Position numbers and translations under genes: made by a program
Part shown: piece after piece, positions 44,038 through 52,970 of the stretch
Layout: every line of letters starts with the position of its first letter
How positions within the stretch are numbered: the stretch's first letter is position 1
DNA from: Cohnella thailandensis
GTDB lineage: Bacteria; Bacillota; Bacilli; Paenibacillales; Paenibacillaceae
Length of the DNA stretch: 64,000 nucleotides
NCBI RefSeq assembly: GCF_014212135.1
Contig: NZ_JACJVQ010000002.1
Span: forward strand, 310,001 to 374,000
Direction: 5' to 3'
Notes under the pieces: model-generated
The model's database searches: none
What the model saw: only the letters and a program-made list of their open reading frames with translations
Told to the model about the DNA's origin: nothing

Positions 44038-45789
44038 TCATGGCTTGTTCTCCTTGTACCACTCGTTCACTTCCTTCGTGATCGCGTCCCCGCCGTTCTT
44101 GTAAAACTGGGCGACGAACTCGTCGAAGTAGGAGAGCGGCTTCTCGCCGTAAATGATGCTCAGGTAGCTCTCCGTCGCGAGCTTCTCCAGGTACGCTCCG
44201 TGCTTCTCCATCCCGTCCGTCAACGGTCCGTGGTACCGGTTCGGGATCTCGAGACCCCGTTCGGAGATCGCGAGGCCGGCCGCCTCCAGTTGGGTCGAGT
44301 TGAGCGCCTTGATGCCCTGTTCGATCGGCGTCTTTACCTCGGCGTCCGAATGGGCCAGCAATTTCTCGATCGCATCCGAGTTCATGTAAGGCAGCGCCGG
44401 CGCCCCGCCGGTCAGCGGGTACAGCATCCATCGCATGTCCATGGAGGAGCCGTCCTCCAGCGGCCATCGGTTCTTGGGCACCCCTTCGGCTTCGAAGTTG
44501 ACGGTGACGACCTTGCCGTCCTCGATCACGTAATCGTACCCTTCGTGATACCCTTGGGCGAACCGAGGGTCGAAGTACGGATCGTCCGGGCCGAAGTTTT
44601 TGGCGAGCAGCTTGTTGTAATAGGCGAACCAAGCCTCGATATTCTCAAAGTCCTTGCCGAATACCGTGTAGATGCCGTACAACGGCTTCTGCGCCTTGCC
44701 CCTCCGCCCATCCGGCCCGGCCGGAAGAGGGTACGCCTGCCACTCCGCTCCGGGATCCGCCTTCGCCGCGTCGCCAAGCGGCCAGGCCCCCATCCAGAAC
44801 GGGCCGAACATGACGCCCGCCCTGCCTTGGGCCGCCAGCTCGGCGGCTTGGCTCGCGTCCTGCATGCCCGCATCCCTATCGATGTAGCCCTTGGCCATCC
44901 AGGACGCCATCGTCTCCAAGTATTTCTTGGCGTCCGGATGGACGGCGCCATAGACCAAGCTGCCGTTCCCGTCTTCATTCCAGAACAGCTTGATGTCGTA
45001 CGTGCTGAGCATCTGCTTCGAGTAGGCGCCCGCAATCGCGTCCGTCTCCCCCATCCAGCTCCACGGCCCTTCCTTCAACGGGACCGCAAGGCCGACTTCG
45101 TCGTCTTCGCCGTTCCCGTTAGGGTCTTGCTCGGAGAACGCCTTCAGCACGTCCTCCAGCTCGCCGATCGTCGTCGGAGGAGCAAGCGACAGCTTCCCGA
45201 GCCAATCCTTGCGGATCCACATGACCGTTCCCTCGTCTCCTGCGTTAAGTTGAGGAAGCCCGTAAATCCGGCCGTCCTTGGTCACCTCCGTCAACGTATA
45301 AGCGTACTTCCCGAGCGCCTCCTTGAGCTTCGGATGCGCGAACTTCTCGATGGCCTCGTCGAGCGGAAGCAACTTGTCGGCTTTGAGCAGATCCTTCAGG
45401 ATGACCCCGTCCGCGCTGAAGGTGTCCGGCAGCTTGCCGTTCACGGCCAACGCCAGCCGGATCTTCGTATCCGCGTCTTCGAACTTGCTGACGATCCAGT
45501 CGAACTTCGTTACGATGCCCAGGTTCTCTTCCATCCAGCGGGTATGCACGTTGTCCGTAAGGCTCTCGCCCGGCTTGAAGGCGTTAGGCCGGTTCTCGTC
45601 CACGATGGCCGTCGTGATCGTTATCGGCGGGTCGTATTTGAAGTCCCAGATCGGCTTCGGCTCCCCATCGGCCGGACGGTCCTCTGTCGCCTTTCCGCCG
45701 CTGCGCAAGCAACCGCCAAGCAAGAGTATCCCTAACAGCAGCGCCGATAGAAGGATCGCTCCTCTCGCTCCTCTTGACTGCCTATTCAC
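44038..45789 (-). CDS. Large sugar-binding lipoprotein linked to the second two-component system
   Basis: A 583-residue family 1 binding protein. The lipoprotein signal ends in LLGGC (Cys near residue 27). The body has VDENRPNAFKPGESLTDNVH, a Ca-loop-like DPNGNGEDDEVG, GVMFGPFWMGAWPLGDAAKA and a VAQFYKNGGDAITKEVNEWY tail. The tail and loop are shared with the protein at 30615-32327, so they are paralogues. Its start overlaps the response-regulator stop by 8 nt, making it the third gene of a kinase-regulator-binding protein operon. No permease is co-encoded; it may feed the LplBC transporter or act as sensor. Confidence 0.9.
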   Translation of the reverse strand: MNRQSRGARGAILLSALLLGILLLGGCLRSGGKATEDRPADGEPKPIWDFKYDPPITITTAIVDENRPNAFKPGESLTDNVHTRWMEENLGIVTKFDWIVSKFEDADTKIRLALAVNGKLPDTFSADGVILKDLLKADKLLPLDEAIEKFAHPKLKEALGKYAYTLTEVTKDGRIYGLPQLNAGDEGTVMWIRKDWLGKLSLAPPTTIGELEDVLKAFSEQDPNGNGEDDEVGLAVPLKEGPWSWMGETDAIAGAYSKQMLSTYDIKLFWNEDGNGSLVYGAVHPDAKKYLETMASWMAKGYIDRDAGMQDASQAAELAAQGRAGVMFGPFWMGAWPLGDAAKADPGAEWQAYPLPAGPDGRRGKAQKPLYGIYTVFGKDFENIEAWFAYYNKLLAKNFGPDDPYFDPRFAQGYHEGYDYVIEDGKVVTVNFEAEGVPKNRWPLEDGSSMDMRWMLYPLTGGAPALPYMNSDAIEKLLAHSDAEVKTPIEQGIKALNSTQLEAAGLAISERGLEIPNRYHGPLTDGMEKHGAYLEKLATESYLSIIYGEKPLSYFDEFVAQFYKNGGDAITKEVNEWYKENKP

Positions 45790-47380
45790 CGGCCTCCTCC
45801 TCCATTCCCGATCGGTATCGGTCCCTGAATTCCTGCGGCGTCACCTGGCAATAGTCGCGGAATTTGCGGATAAACCAGTTGGTATTCGGATAGCCGATGC
45901 TCTCTCCGATTCGGTAGATTTTATGATTCGTATGCTTAAGCATCTCGCAGGCCTTAAGCATGCGCTGTTCGTAAATGTATTGGGAAACGGTCGTGTCCGT
46001 GCACTGCTTGAAGAGCTTGGACAGATGATTCGGATGGACGAAAACGCGCCTGGCGAGCAACGTAAGCGACAAGTCCTTGTCGAGCTCCTTCCGGATGTAA
46101 GCCTGCGTCTTGCGGACGATCGCCAGTCCGTGATCCTCGCTCTCCTCGTCCCGCTTATCGCGCAGCGTGCGCAGCGAGTCCAGCGCCCAGCTCTCCAGCT
46201 GCGACGCGTGCAGCATCGCCTTCCCCTTCACGAAAGCGGCTTGCCGGGGAGATAGCATCTGAGCCAGCGTCATTCCGCCGCGATTCGCGATATATTGGAA
46301 GGCGTTGGACAGAAAGAAAAAGACGTCCCGCATGAGATCCGAAGAACCCGAGTGCATCAGCGGCGACACGAATGCGCGGATTTTCGCTTCCGCCTCTTCC
46401 CATTGCTCCGTCTCCAGCAGATGCGTCAGAAGAGGCGCCTCGTAGAGCATGCGCATGAGGCGCGCTTCCTCCTCGTTTCTCTCGGGCGCTCGCCCGGACG
46501 AACGGCCGCCCCTGTCCAGCAGAGATTTGGCCGCCATGTAACCGGCAAGCAGTCCTTCCGGGAAAAGACAGTCCGCTTCTCCCGCGGATATCTCGCCTTT
46601 GAGCAAGCTCCGCACTTCCCGCCTTAACCGGTCGATCCGCTCGCGCACCCATTCCGGATCCGGCGGCGCGCCCGACAGATCGTACGCCAGGACGAGCAGG
46701 TTGCCGTCCTCGTCCGCGGCCGGCCAGCAATCATACCGCTCCATCAGCAGCTCTTCCAGCATATTCGTTACCGCGAACCGGATCAGCGATTGCGAATAGA
46801 GATCCTGCCCGTCGAAGGGGGGACCCAACCGAACGAGGCACAGCGACACCCTGCCCTGTATCGGGAGAGGGAGATCGAACAGCTTCAGCTTCTCCGCCAG
46901 CGTCTCGACGCTAAGAGTGCCGCCGAGCGCTTTGAGCAGCAAGCCCGCTTTCAGCTCCGCGCTGTTGTCCCGGTAGATGCGGAAGCCCTGTTCGATCGCC
47001 CGCTCCCGCTCGAGCTGCTTCACGATCCGGCCCATGACCTCCAATAGCTGCTCGTCCTTGGCCGGCTTCATCAAGTAATCGAGCGCTTGAAGCTCGATCG
47101 CCTTGCGGGCGTATTCGAAGTCCGCATGGCCCGTGAGCAGCAAGCATTTCAATCTTGGCAGCCGCCGCCTGGCCAGCTCGATCAGCTCCAGGCCGCTCGT
47201 TCGCGGCATTCGGATATCCGTCATGAGGATGTCGACCGGACTCGCTTCCATCAGAGCAAGCGCTTCGCTCGCGCTGTATGCCTTGAGCACCCGGGAGACC
47301 CCGACCGTCGACCATGGAATCGTCTCCGCCAGACTGTCCGCGTAGTGTTTCTCGTCGTCCACCACAAGCAGGCTTTTCAT
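45782..47380 (-). CDS. AraC-type response regulator (YesN-like)
   Basis: A 532-residue regulator. ATG 47380 overlaps the kinase stop (ATGA). The longer open frame upstream is a shadow of the kinase gene. The receiver has DD at residues 8-9, Asp55 in LMTDIRMPR and Lys105 in YLMKPAK. A middle region of about 300 residues follows, then a C-terminal AraC double helix-turn-helix (LTLLARRVFVHPNHLSKLFK, then IGESIGYPNTNWFIRKFRDY). The best candidate targets are the TAGAAG repeat pairs upstream of the GH9 gene and the LplBC operon (inference from the shared module). Confidence 0.94.
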   Translation of the reverse strand: MKSLLVVDDEKHYADSLAETIPWSTVGVSRVLKAYSASEALALMEASPVDILMTDIRMPRTSGLELIELARRRLPRLKCLLLTGHADFEYARKAIELQALDYLMKPAKDEQLLEVMGRIVKQLERERAIEQGFRIYRDNSAELKAGLLLKALGGTLSVETLAEKLKLFDLPLPIQGRVSLCLVRLGPPFDGQDLYSQSLIRFAVTNMLEELLMERYDCWPAADEDGNLLVLAYDLSGAPPDPEWVRERIDRLRREVRSLLKGEISAGEADCLFPEGLLAGYMAAKSLLDRGGRSSGRAPERNEEEARLMRMLYEAPLLTHLLETEQWEEAEAKIRAFVSPLMHSGSSDLMRDVFFFLSNAFQYIANRGGMTLAQMLSPRQAAFVKGKAMLHASQLESWALDSLRTLRDKRDEESEDHGLAIVRKTQAYIRKELDKDLSLTLLARRVFVHPNHLSKLFKQCTDTTVSQYIYEQRMLKACEMLKHTNHKIYRIGESIGYPNTNWFIRKFRDYCQVTPQEFRDRYRSGMEEEAGE

Positions 47381-49113
47381 GGCTTCTCCCCCTCGCCTTG
47401 ACTCTTCGGTCTCCAGCTCAACCTTACGGCCAGCCCGCCCAGCCTCGACGCGCCGAACTCGATGGCGGCATCCGCGCCGAAGTGGCCTTGCAGCCGCTGG
47501 GTTACGTTCCATAATCCGCAGCCGGCATATTCGCCGGAAGGGATCCGAAGCTCCAGGAGCAGCCGTCCGATCTCCTCCGCGTTCATCCCCTTGCCGTTAT
47601 CCTCGACTAGCAGGTGCACCCGGCTATCCCGGACGTACGCGCGTATCTCCACCCGGCCCGGGTAGTCGGCGTTCTCGAGCCCGTGCGCGAGCGCGTTCTC
47701 CACGACCGGCTGGACCAGAAGCCGGGGAATGCGGAGCTCCGACAGCTCGTCCGGCAGCTCGACGCGATAGGTAAGATTATCGTGACGAAGCCGGAGAATC
47801 TCCAGATGAAGGCGTACGAACGCGAACTCTTCGCTTAAGGTTACCCCCTGGTTGTCCATACGCGTCGTATACCGGTAGTAGTCGGCCAGGTGATGCGCCA
47901 TGTCGATGACCGCCCGGTCCTTGCCCATCTTGGTCATGTTGATGATAAAGCCGAGGCAATTGTACAGAAAATGAGGATGGATCTGCGCCTGAAGCTGCTT
48001 CAGCGTGGCATCGCGCGCCAGAATGCGCGATTGCAGCACGTTCTCGATAAGGTCCTGGATCTGCGTCGCCATCTCGTTGAAGTTCTGCATCAGGAACGCG
48101 AATTCGTTGTTCGATTTCTTCGGCAGACGATAGGCGTAATCGCCCCGCTTGATCCGCTGTACCGCGCGCACCAGCTGGAAAATCGGCCTATGTACGTTCC
48201 AGTACAAGGCGGAAGCGGCGGCGATGCCGAAGATAAGCAGAATGACCGATGAAGCTCCGAACAGAACCCTCTGCTGCTTGATCGGCCCGATGATCTGGTC
48301 CAGCGGAACGGAATCGATCAGATGCCAGTCAAGGAGGTTGGAATAATAGTAGGTAATCAAATAAGGCCTGCCGTCGAACGAATGGATCGAGTAACCGGAG
48401 GATCGGCCATCTACCCTGTCGCCCAGCCTCGCGACGATTCCTTCCCTCACGGGCCCATCCGCGGACCGGCTGGCGATGATGGCTTGCCCTTCCTTGTAGA
48501 AAAACGGATTGTCGGAGTGCCCCGACTTGTAGGTGTCGAGCAGATTCTCGAAGCTCCACTTGTAGAGGTTGATGCGCACGGCGACGTCCAGGTCGTCCGG
48601 ACGGGCCGGCTTGTAACCCGTCGTGACGTAGGTGCGGGTAAATCCGGAGCCGATCTCCAAGTCTTCGCGGTAGCTCCAGCCCAGCGAGAATCGGCTCTCG
48701 AACTCTTCGGGCTCATATTCGTAGGAAGGAGAAGAGGAGATGCTGTCGCCCCGTTGCGGGAAATAGACGGTCACGTCGTTGCGCCAATTGCCCGACGCGC
48801 TGGCCAGCGACAGCTTCTCCTGGATCAGCAGCCGGGTTTTCATTCGGGAATAATCGCTCATGTCGAGGTCGTACAGGTAATCCAGCACGTTCGTGTCCAC
48901 GAGCATGGGGGCGGAGACCAGATCGAACTTCTCGATGCTGCCTTCCAGTTGGGCCACGAACAGCTCCATCCGGTTCAGGCTCGCCTTGATGAGCTCCTCC
49001 TGGACGACGTCGATGCTCTTGGACGTGGAATAATAGTACAGCGCCATGACCGGCGACAGCAGAAGAAGCAGCAGCGCCAGCATCTTCTGAAAGATGTTGA
49101 ATTTGATCCGCAT
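47377..49113 (-). CDS. YesM-type sensor histidine kinase
   Basis: A 578-residue membrane kinase. Membrane segments lie near residues 10-30 and 285-305, flanking an extracellular domain of about 250 residues. A HAMP region (RPIFQLVRAVQRIKRGDYAY) leads into the HPK_YesM core with H-box QIHPHFLYNCLGFIINM, N-box LLVQPVVENALAHG and G-box VEDNGKGM. It is the first gene of the kinase-regulator-binding protein operon. A cre-like sequence lies 54 nt upstream of its start. It is a paralogue of the kinase at 28888-30618 with the same architecture. Confidence 0.94.
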   Translation of the reverse strand: MRIKFNIFQKMLALLLLLLSPVMALYYYSTSKSIDVVQEELIKASLNRMELFVAQLEGSIEKFDLVSAPMLVDTNVLDYLYDLDMSDYSRMKTRLLIQEKLSLASASGNWRNDVTVYFPQRGDSISSSPSYEYEPEEFESRFSLGWSYREDLEIGSGFTRTYVTTGYKPARPDDLDVAVRINLYKWSFENLLDTYKSGHSDNPFFYKEGQAIIASRSADGPVREGIVARLGDRVDGRSSGYSIHSFDGRPYLITYYYSNLLDWHLIDSVPLDQIIGPIKQQRVLFGASSVILLIFGIAAASALYWNVHRPIFQLVRAVQRIKRGDYAYRLPKKSNNEFAFLMQNFNEMATQIQDLIENVLQSRILARDATLKQLQAQIHPHFLYNCLGFIINMTKMGKDRAVIDMAHHLADYYRYTTRMDNQGVTLSEEFAFVRLHLEILRLRHDNLTYRVELPDELSELRIPRLLVQPVVENALAHGLENADYPGRVEIRAYVRDSRVHLLVEDNGKGMNAEEIGRLLLELRIPSGEYAGCGLWNVTQRLQGHFGADAAIEFGASRLGGLAVRLSWRPKSQGEGEKP

Positions 49114-49166
49114 CGGATTTCCATCCTTGTTTCGGATTCACTCTTCAACCTTTATTTTACAATGTA

Positions 49167-49181
49167 AAGAAAGCGTTTTCT
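49167..49181 (-). promoter_or_regulatory. cre-like site upstream of the kinase operon
   Basis: AAGAAAGCGTTTTCT fits the cre consensus with one mismatch (A for T at position 2). Located 54-68 nt before the kinase start. Confidence 0.45.
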
Positions 49182-49200
49182 ATCCTTATTTCGAAGGAAT

Positions 49201-49224
49201 AAGAAAAGCCGGCCCAAGGCCGAC
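49201..49224 (-). terminator. Terminator after zwf
   Basis: On the minus strand GTCGGCC-ttg-GGCCGGC (49208-49224) is followed by TTTTCTT. It lies 50 nt past the zwf stop. Three copies of GGTTCT (49235-49252) lie between. Confidence 0.65.
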
Positions 49225-49273
49225 TCAAGCTTAAGGTTCTGGTTCTGGTTCTGGTCTGCTTCCCTATTCGCCT

Positions 49274-50836
49274 TCACTTCCCCGCGTTGCTCACCCAGAT
49301 GATGTTGTCCTCCTCCTGCCCGTTCACCGGCCACCAGAAGTACCCGTCTTCGGCGAGCAGCCGCTCCGCTTCCTCCGGCCCCCAGGAACCGGCGGGATAG
49401 AAGGCAAGTCCGTCCCCGCTGCCCGCCCAAGCGGCGGCGATCGGGTCGACGAGCTTCCACGCGACCGCGAGCTCGTCCCAACGGGTGAAGTACGTATGAT
49501 CCCCGCGCGAAGCGTCGTAGATCAGCCGCTCGTAGGCCTCCGGCGTGTTGATGCCGATCTGGCAGCTCTGGCAGAATTCCATCGCCACCGGCTGAACCGT
49601 CATCTCGTTGCCCGGCTTCTTCGCGTTGATCTTGATGTAGATGCCCTCCATCGGGTTGACCCGGATGACGAGCAGGTTCGGCCGAAGCTCCTGCTTGGTG
49701 GCGAACAGGACGCCGGGCGGCACGTTCTTGAACTCGACCACGATCTCCGTCGACTTGACCGGAAGGCGCTTGCCGGTGCGCACGTAGAACGGAACGCCCG
49801 CCCAGCGGAAGTTATCGACGAACAGCCGCGCGGCGAAGAACGTTTCCGTCTGGGAATCCGACGGCACGGAGTCCTCTTCCCGGTAACCCTTGATCGGTTC
49901 TCCCCGAGAGATTCCTTCCGTATATTGAGCCCGGACGACGCGGCGCCGAACCTCCTCCCCGGACCCGAAGCCGCGAATCGAGCGCAGCACCTTCACCTTC
50001 TCGTCCCGAATGTCCTCCGGGTCGAGCCGGCTCGGCGGCTCCATGGCGATCATCGTCAGCATCTGCAGCATATGATTCTGCACCATATCCCTCAGCGCTC
50101 CCGATTTATTGTAATAAGCGCCGCGCTCCTCCACGCCGACCGTCTCCGACAGCGTAATCTGCACGTTGGAGATATGGTTGCTGTTCCAGAGAGGCTCGAA
50201 GAACGCGTTCGCGAACCGAAGCACCTCGATGTTCTGCACCATCTCTTTGCCGAGATAATGGTCGATGCGGAACACTTCGTTCTCCTGGAACACGTGCCGA
50301 ATTTCCTCGTTCAACCGTTCCGCGGACGGATAGTCGTAGCCGAACGGCTTCTCGATCACGAGCCGGTGCCAGCCCTCGCTGTCGAGCATGCCTCCGTCCC
50401 GCAGGTTCCTCGATACCGTTCCGAACAGCTCCGGCGCCAAAGCCAGGTAGAACAGACGGTTGCCGCGGATCTCGTATCGGGATTCCAGCTCCTCGGTATT
50501 CTCCTTCAGAGCGCGCATCCCTTCCACGTTGCCGATGTCGAGCGACTGGTAGCTGAAGCGATCGGCGAATTCCCGCCAGGCTTGTCCTTCCTCCGCCTTG
50601 TAACGGCAAAATTCCCGAATCGATTCCAGGACGTCCTCGCGGAACTGTTCATGGGTGCGCGGCCTTCTGGCCAGCCCCACGACCGCGAAGCGTTCGCCCA
50701 GCTTGCCTTCCCTATATAAACTGTACAAAGCGGGAAACAGCTTCCGGCGCGCCAAGTCGCCCGTCGCTCCGAAGATAAAATAGACCGCGCCCTCGGCGGC
50801 TAAGGCTTCCATGCTTTTATTGGTCATCGTCCCCAT
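49274..50836 (-). CDS. zwf: Glucose-6-phosphate 1-dehydrogenase
   Basis: A 520-residue cytosolic enzyme that oxidises glucose 6-phosphate to 6-phosphogluconolactone with NADP, opening the oxidative pentose phosphate path. Visible motifs are the dinucleotide-binding FGATGDLARRKLFPALY near residue 22, the active-site signature RIDHYLGKEMVQN near 192 and VPFYVRTGKRLPVKSTEI near 345. Length is normal for bacterial G6PDH. Two ATGs nine bases apart (50836 and 50827) could start it; AAGGA precedes both. It is monocistronic. It would supply NADPH for biosynthesis from the sugars imported by the loci to its left. Confidence 0.97.
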   Translation of the reverse strand: MGTMTNKSMEALAAEGAVYFIFGATGDLARRKLFPALYSLYREGKLGERFAVVGLARRPRTHEQFREDVLESIREFCRYKAEEGQAWREFADRFSYQSLDIGNVEGMRALKENTEELESRYEIRGNRLFYLALAPELFGTVSRNLRDGGMLDSEGWHRLVIEKPFGYDYPSAERLNEEIRHVFQENEVFRIDHYLGKEMVQNIEVLRFANAFFEPLWNSNHISNVQITLSETVGVEERGAYYNKSGALRDMVQNHMLQMLTMIAMEPPSRLDPEDIRDEKVKVLRSIRGFGSGEEVRRRVVRAQYTEGISRGEPIKGYREEDSVPSDSQTETFFAARLFVDNFRWAGVPFYVRTGKRLPVKSTEIVVEFKNVPPGVLFATKQELRPNLLVIRVNPMEGIYIKINAKKPGNEMTVQPVAMEFCQSCQIGINTPEAYERLIYDASRGDHTYFTRWDELAVAWKLVDPIAAAWAGSGDGLAFYPAGSWGPEEAERLLAEDGYFWWPVNGQEEDNIIWVSNAGK

Positions 50837-51016
50837 CTTTCCTTAGTCGAAGGATTGGATTTCACGCTTAGAGTTTAACATAAACACCCAGTTATTGCTA
50901 TTTGGAGGCGGAGCCGCTAAAGCCTAATCCCGGTCGGAAAATTGGGTACGTGTCCATACGCATTCGCCCCCGGGTGAATATACTGCCTTTGAAAATTCCC
51001 GATGGGGGTGGAAGCG

Positions 51017-51394
51017 ATGTTTGACGATTACGTTCCCGCCGACGAGGAACACCTGCTTCAGCTCCGCGGCTTGCCCGTATGCGTCGTCATGAACGACGGC
51101 ACCCGTTATTTCGGCACCTTGACGGGCTGCAGCAAGGACAAACTCACGCTGAACGGGGATCTCGACGAGCCGCTGGGAGCCTTGACGGAGAGGACCCGCA
51201 CGAAATCAAGGAGACTCAGCCGCTCCCGCAAGCGCGTCAGAGCAACCTCCAAATCCGGCAGCAAGGAGAAGAACGCATTCGAACCGGAGGGTTCGCCGTC
51301 CTCGGACGGTCTTGGTTGGTCATTCGGCGAGCCGCCGCCGCGGACCAAAGTCACGCTGCCCCTGGAGCCGATTCAAGCCGTTCTTCTTCTCTAG
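51017..51394 (+). CDS. Small LSm-like protein of unknown function
   Basis: A 125-residue protein. ATG 51017 with GGGGGTGG upstream is preferred over the in-frame ATG at 51002, which overlaps that site. Residues 12-45 (LLQLRGLPVCVVMNDGTRYF, then GTLTGCSKDKLTLNG) have the strand pattern and NDG-x-x-x-F/Y-x-G-x-L/T signature of Sm/LSm folds. A very basic, Ser/Arg/Lys-rich, probably disordered linker follows (about residues 55-85). A short C-terminal strand (PLEPIQAVLLL) could close the barrel. It might bind RNA or be a beta-barrel scaffold. I know no named homologue. Confidence 0.65.
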   Translation: MFDDYVPADEEHLLQLRGLPVCVVMNDGTRYFGTLTGCSKDKLTLNGDLDEPLGALTERTRTKSRRLSRSRKRVRATSKSGSKEKNAFEPEGSPSSDGLGWSFGEPPPRTKVTLPLEPIQAVLLL

Positions 51395-51504
51395 CGGCTC
51401 TCGCTTCCATGGCGGCCGCCGCGGCGCTCCCTTTCTTTTCCCCGATTCACCCCTCTTCTATTGTGGTAAAATTAGGGTACCTCGATAGCGAAGGAGGAAT
51501 TCGG

Positions 51505-51792
51505 ATGTGGTGGCGCCCGCGGCAATCGGAATTAACGATCGATCGTATCGCACCTTTGTACCCGCTCTATCCCTTCATCGAAGAGGATCCTCTTCCCCAG
51601 GACAGGGAGCCTTCGCCGCACGACGCCAAACGAAGAGCCTCGGCCGTTCGGCCGGCTCCCGCGCTTCCGGCGGACATCCGGCAATCCTTTCTTGACGAAG
51701 AGACCCGGCGGAAATATGCGACTTACACTCCGTTTCGTATCAAATCCTATGCGGACCCGCCACTCGGGATTTTGCTCGACACGTTAGCGTAG
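51505..51792 (+). CDS. Small hypothetical protein
   Basis: A 95-residue protein beginning MWWRPRQSELTIDRIAPLYP, with a perfect AGGAGG six bases before ATG 51505. TGGTAAAAT, an extended -10 box, lies about 40 nt upstream. The sequence is Pro/Arg/Asp-rich and includes PQDREPSPHDAKRRASAV and FRIKSYADPPLGILLDTLA. There is no membrane segment or signal. The frame is open well upstream of the start but overlaps the previous gene as a shadow. A terminator follows. I do not recognise it. Confidence 0.65.
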   Translation: MWWRPRQSELTIDRIAPLYPLYPFIEEDPLPQDREPSPHDAKRRASAVRPAPALPADIRQSFLDEETRRKYATYTPFRIKSYADPPLGILLDTLA

Positions 51793-51831
51793 GATGAACG
51801 AATATGAGAAACTTTTAATGATCGATATCCG

Positions 51832-51861
51832 ATCCCTCGACTTCTTTGTCGGGGGATTTTT
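51832..51861 (+). terminator. Intrinsic terminator
   Basis: ATCCCTCGAC and GTCGGGGGAT (51832-51841 and 51848-51857) form a ten-pair stem with one G-U, followed by TTTTT. It ends the small gene at 51505-51792. Confidence 0.8.
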
Positions 51862-51975
51862 GCTTTTGCGACAATAAAAGCAGGATTCGCGGACGAGCCT
51901 TTGACAAGCTTCGCATCCTTCTCCCCGTACAATCAGGTTAGCTTCTCTACAAAACGACCTGCGAGGTGTGAAAGA

Positions 51976-52821
51976 ATGCTAAGATCTGACACCCTTAAAT
52001 GCTACGCCTTGGCACGATATGCCACCATTATCCTCTCCTCGCTGTTGTTCCTCTTATTCGCCTGGGCTCGCCCTTCCGACGCCGAAGCGACGAATTCCGC
52101 GAAGCCGGGAACTTCCTCCTCCCTTCAAGCTTACGTGACGACGGCGGGCAAACTTAACGTAAGAGAATTCCCGAACAGCAAGGCCAAGATACTGAAGGTC
52201 GTCAACAAAGGAACGGTTCTGTCGGTCCAAGCGACTGCGGCGGGAGGATGGCTGAAGCTAGCCGGCGGCGGATACATAAACGGCAAATACGCGAAGCTTG
52301 CGAAGAAGAAGCCGGACGCTCCGGTGAAGGCGCTCTCCTATTCGAAATCGAACTTCTCTGCTAGCGCAGCGGCCATCAAGGCGACTCTCCCGCTCTCCGG
52401 GGTCGAGTCCGTCTCCGGACTGACCGAGGAGGAGATCGGGTTTATTTTCGAGGATACGGATCTTCAGGGTCACGGCTTGGAAGAAGCGATTCTGGGAATC
52501 GAGGACGAATACGGAATCAACGCCTACTTCACCATCGCGGTCATGAAGCTCGAGAGCGGGAACGGCGAGAGCAGGCTGGCGGGCAGCAAAAACAATCTGT
52601 TCGGGATGAGCAACGGCAAAGGCGGCTACCTCCGCTTCAAAACCAAGGCGGACAGCGTTCGCAAGTTCGGGGAGCTCATCTCCGAGAATTACATAGGCGA
52701 AGGCTACGACACCATCGAGAAAATCTCCGGCAAATACTGTCCGCCCAACAAAGAATGGTCGTCCTTGGTCAAGAACATCATCAAGCGGGATCGCAAGCTT
52801 CTCGAGGGCGCGAGCGTATGA
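51976..52821 (+). CDS. Secreted SH3b and glucosaminidase-domain protein
   Basis: A 281-residue exported protein. ATG 51976 follows GAGGTG. The signal peptide spans residues 12-38 (YATIILSSLLFLLFAWA, site near SDAEA). Residues 55-105 are a bacterial SH3 domain (KLNVREFPNSKAKILKVVNK, then GTVLSVQA). Residues 140-275 are a glucosaminidase-like domain with AVMKLESGNGESRLAGSKNN followed by LFGMSNGKGGYLRF, which contains the catalytic Glu and the KNNLFG signature. Such enzymes cut peptidoglycan during growth or daughter-cell separation. It is monocistronic and convergent with the Lia/Psp envelope-stress operon. Confidence 0.87.
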   Translation: MLRSDTLKCYALARYATIILSSLLFLLFAWARPSDAEATNSAKPGTSSSLQAYVTTAGKLNVREFPNSKAKILKVVNKGTVLSVQATAAGGWLKLAGGGYINGKYAKLAKKKPDAPVKALSYSKSNFSASAAAIKATLPLSGVESVSGLTEEEIGFIFEDTDLQGHGLEEAILGIEDEYGINAYFTIAVMKLESGNGESRLAGSKNNLFGMSNGKGGYLRFKTKADSVRKFGELISENYIGEGYDTIEKISGKYCPPNKEWSSLVKNIIKRDRKLLEGASV

Positions 52822-52897
52822 AGCAGATCCCGGCAGGCTCGCGTCGGGAGTCTCCGGTAAAGTAGAAAATACGGCGGTCACACGATTATGCGAAAAT

Positions 52898-52960
52898 AAA
52901 AAAACAGCGACCGCCAGGCTCTTATCTATCGCCCGGAACTGTCGCCGTTATCGCTTGACT
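52898..52960 (-). terminator. Probable terminator of the Lia/Psp operon
   Basis: On the minus strand an imperfect hairpin (AGCGAT with GTCGCT, inner CCGGG with CCTGG) is followed by seven T. It lies just past the response-regulator stop at 52971. Confidence 0.4.
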
Positions 52961-52970
52961 CAGGATGAAC

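Noticed and set aside
43852..45735. 627-codon open frame on the plus strand
   Set aside because: Antisense shadow of the binding-protein gene. I also considered a TnpB-like start around 43880-43960, but no zinc-ribbon or RuvC motif is present.
47381..47512. N-terminal extension of the response regulator
   Set aside because: Overlaps the kinase C-terminus in another frame. ATG 47380 begins the standard receiver domain and overlaps the kinase stop in the usual ATGA manner.
49235..49252. Three copies of GGTTCT
   Set aside because: Too few and too short for a CRISPR or functional satellite; probably simple slippage between zwf and its terminator.
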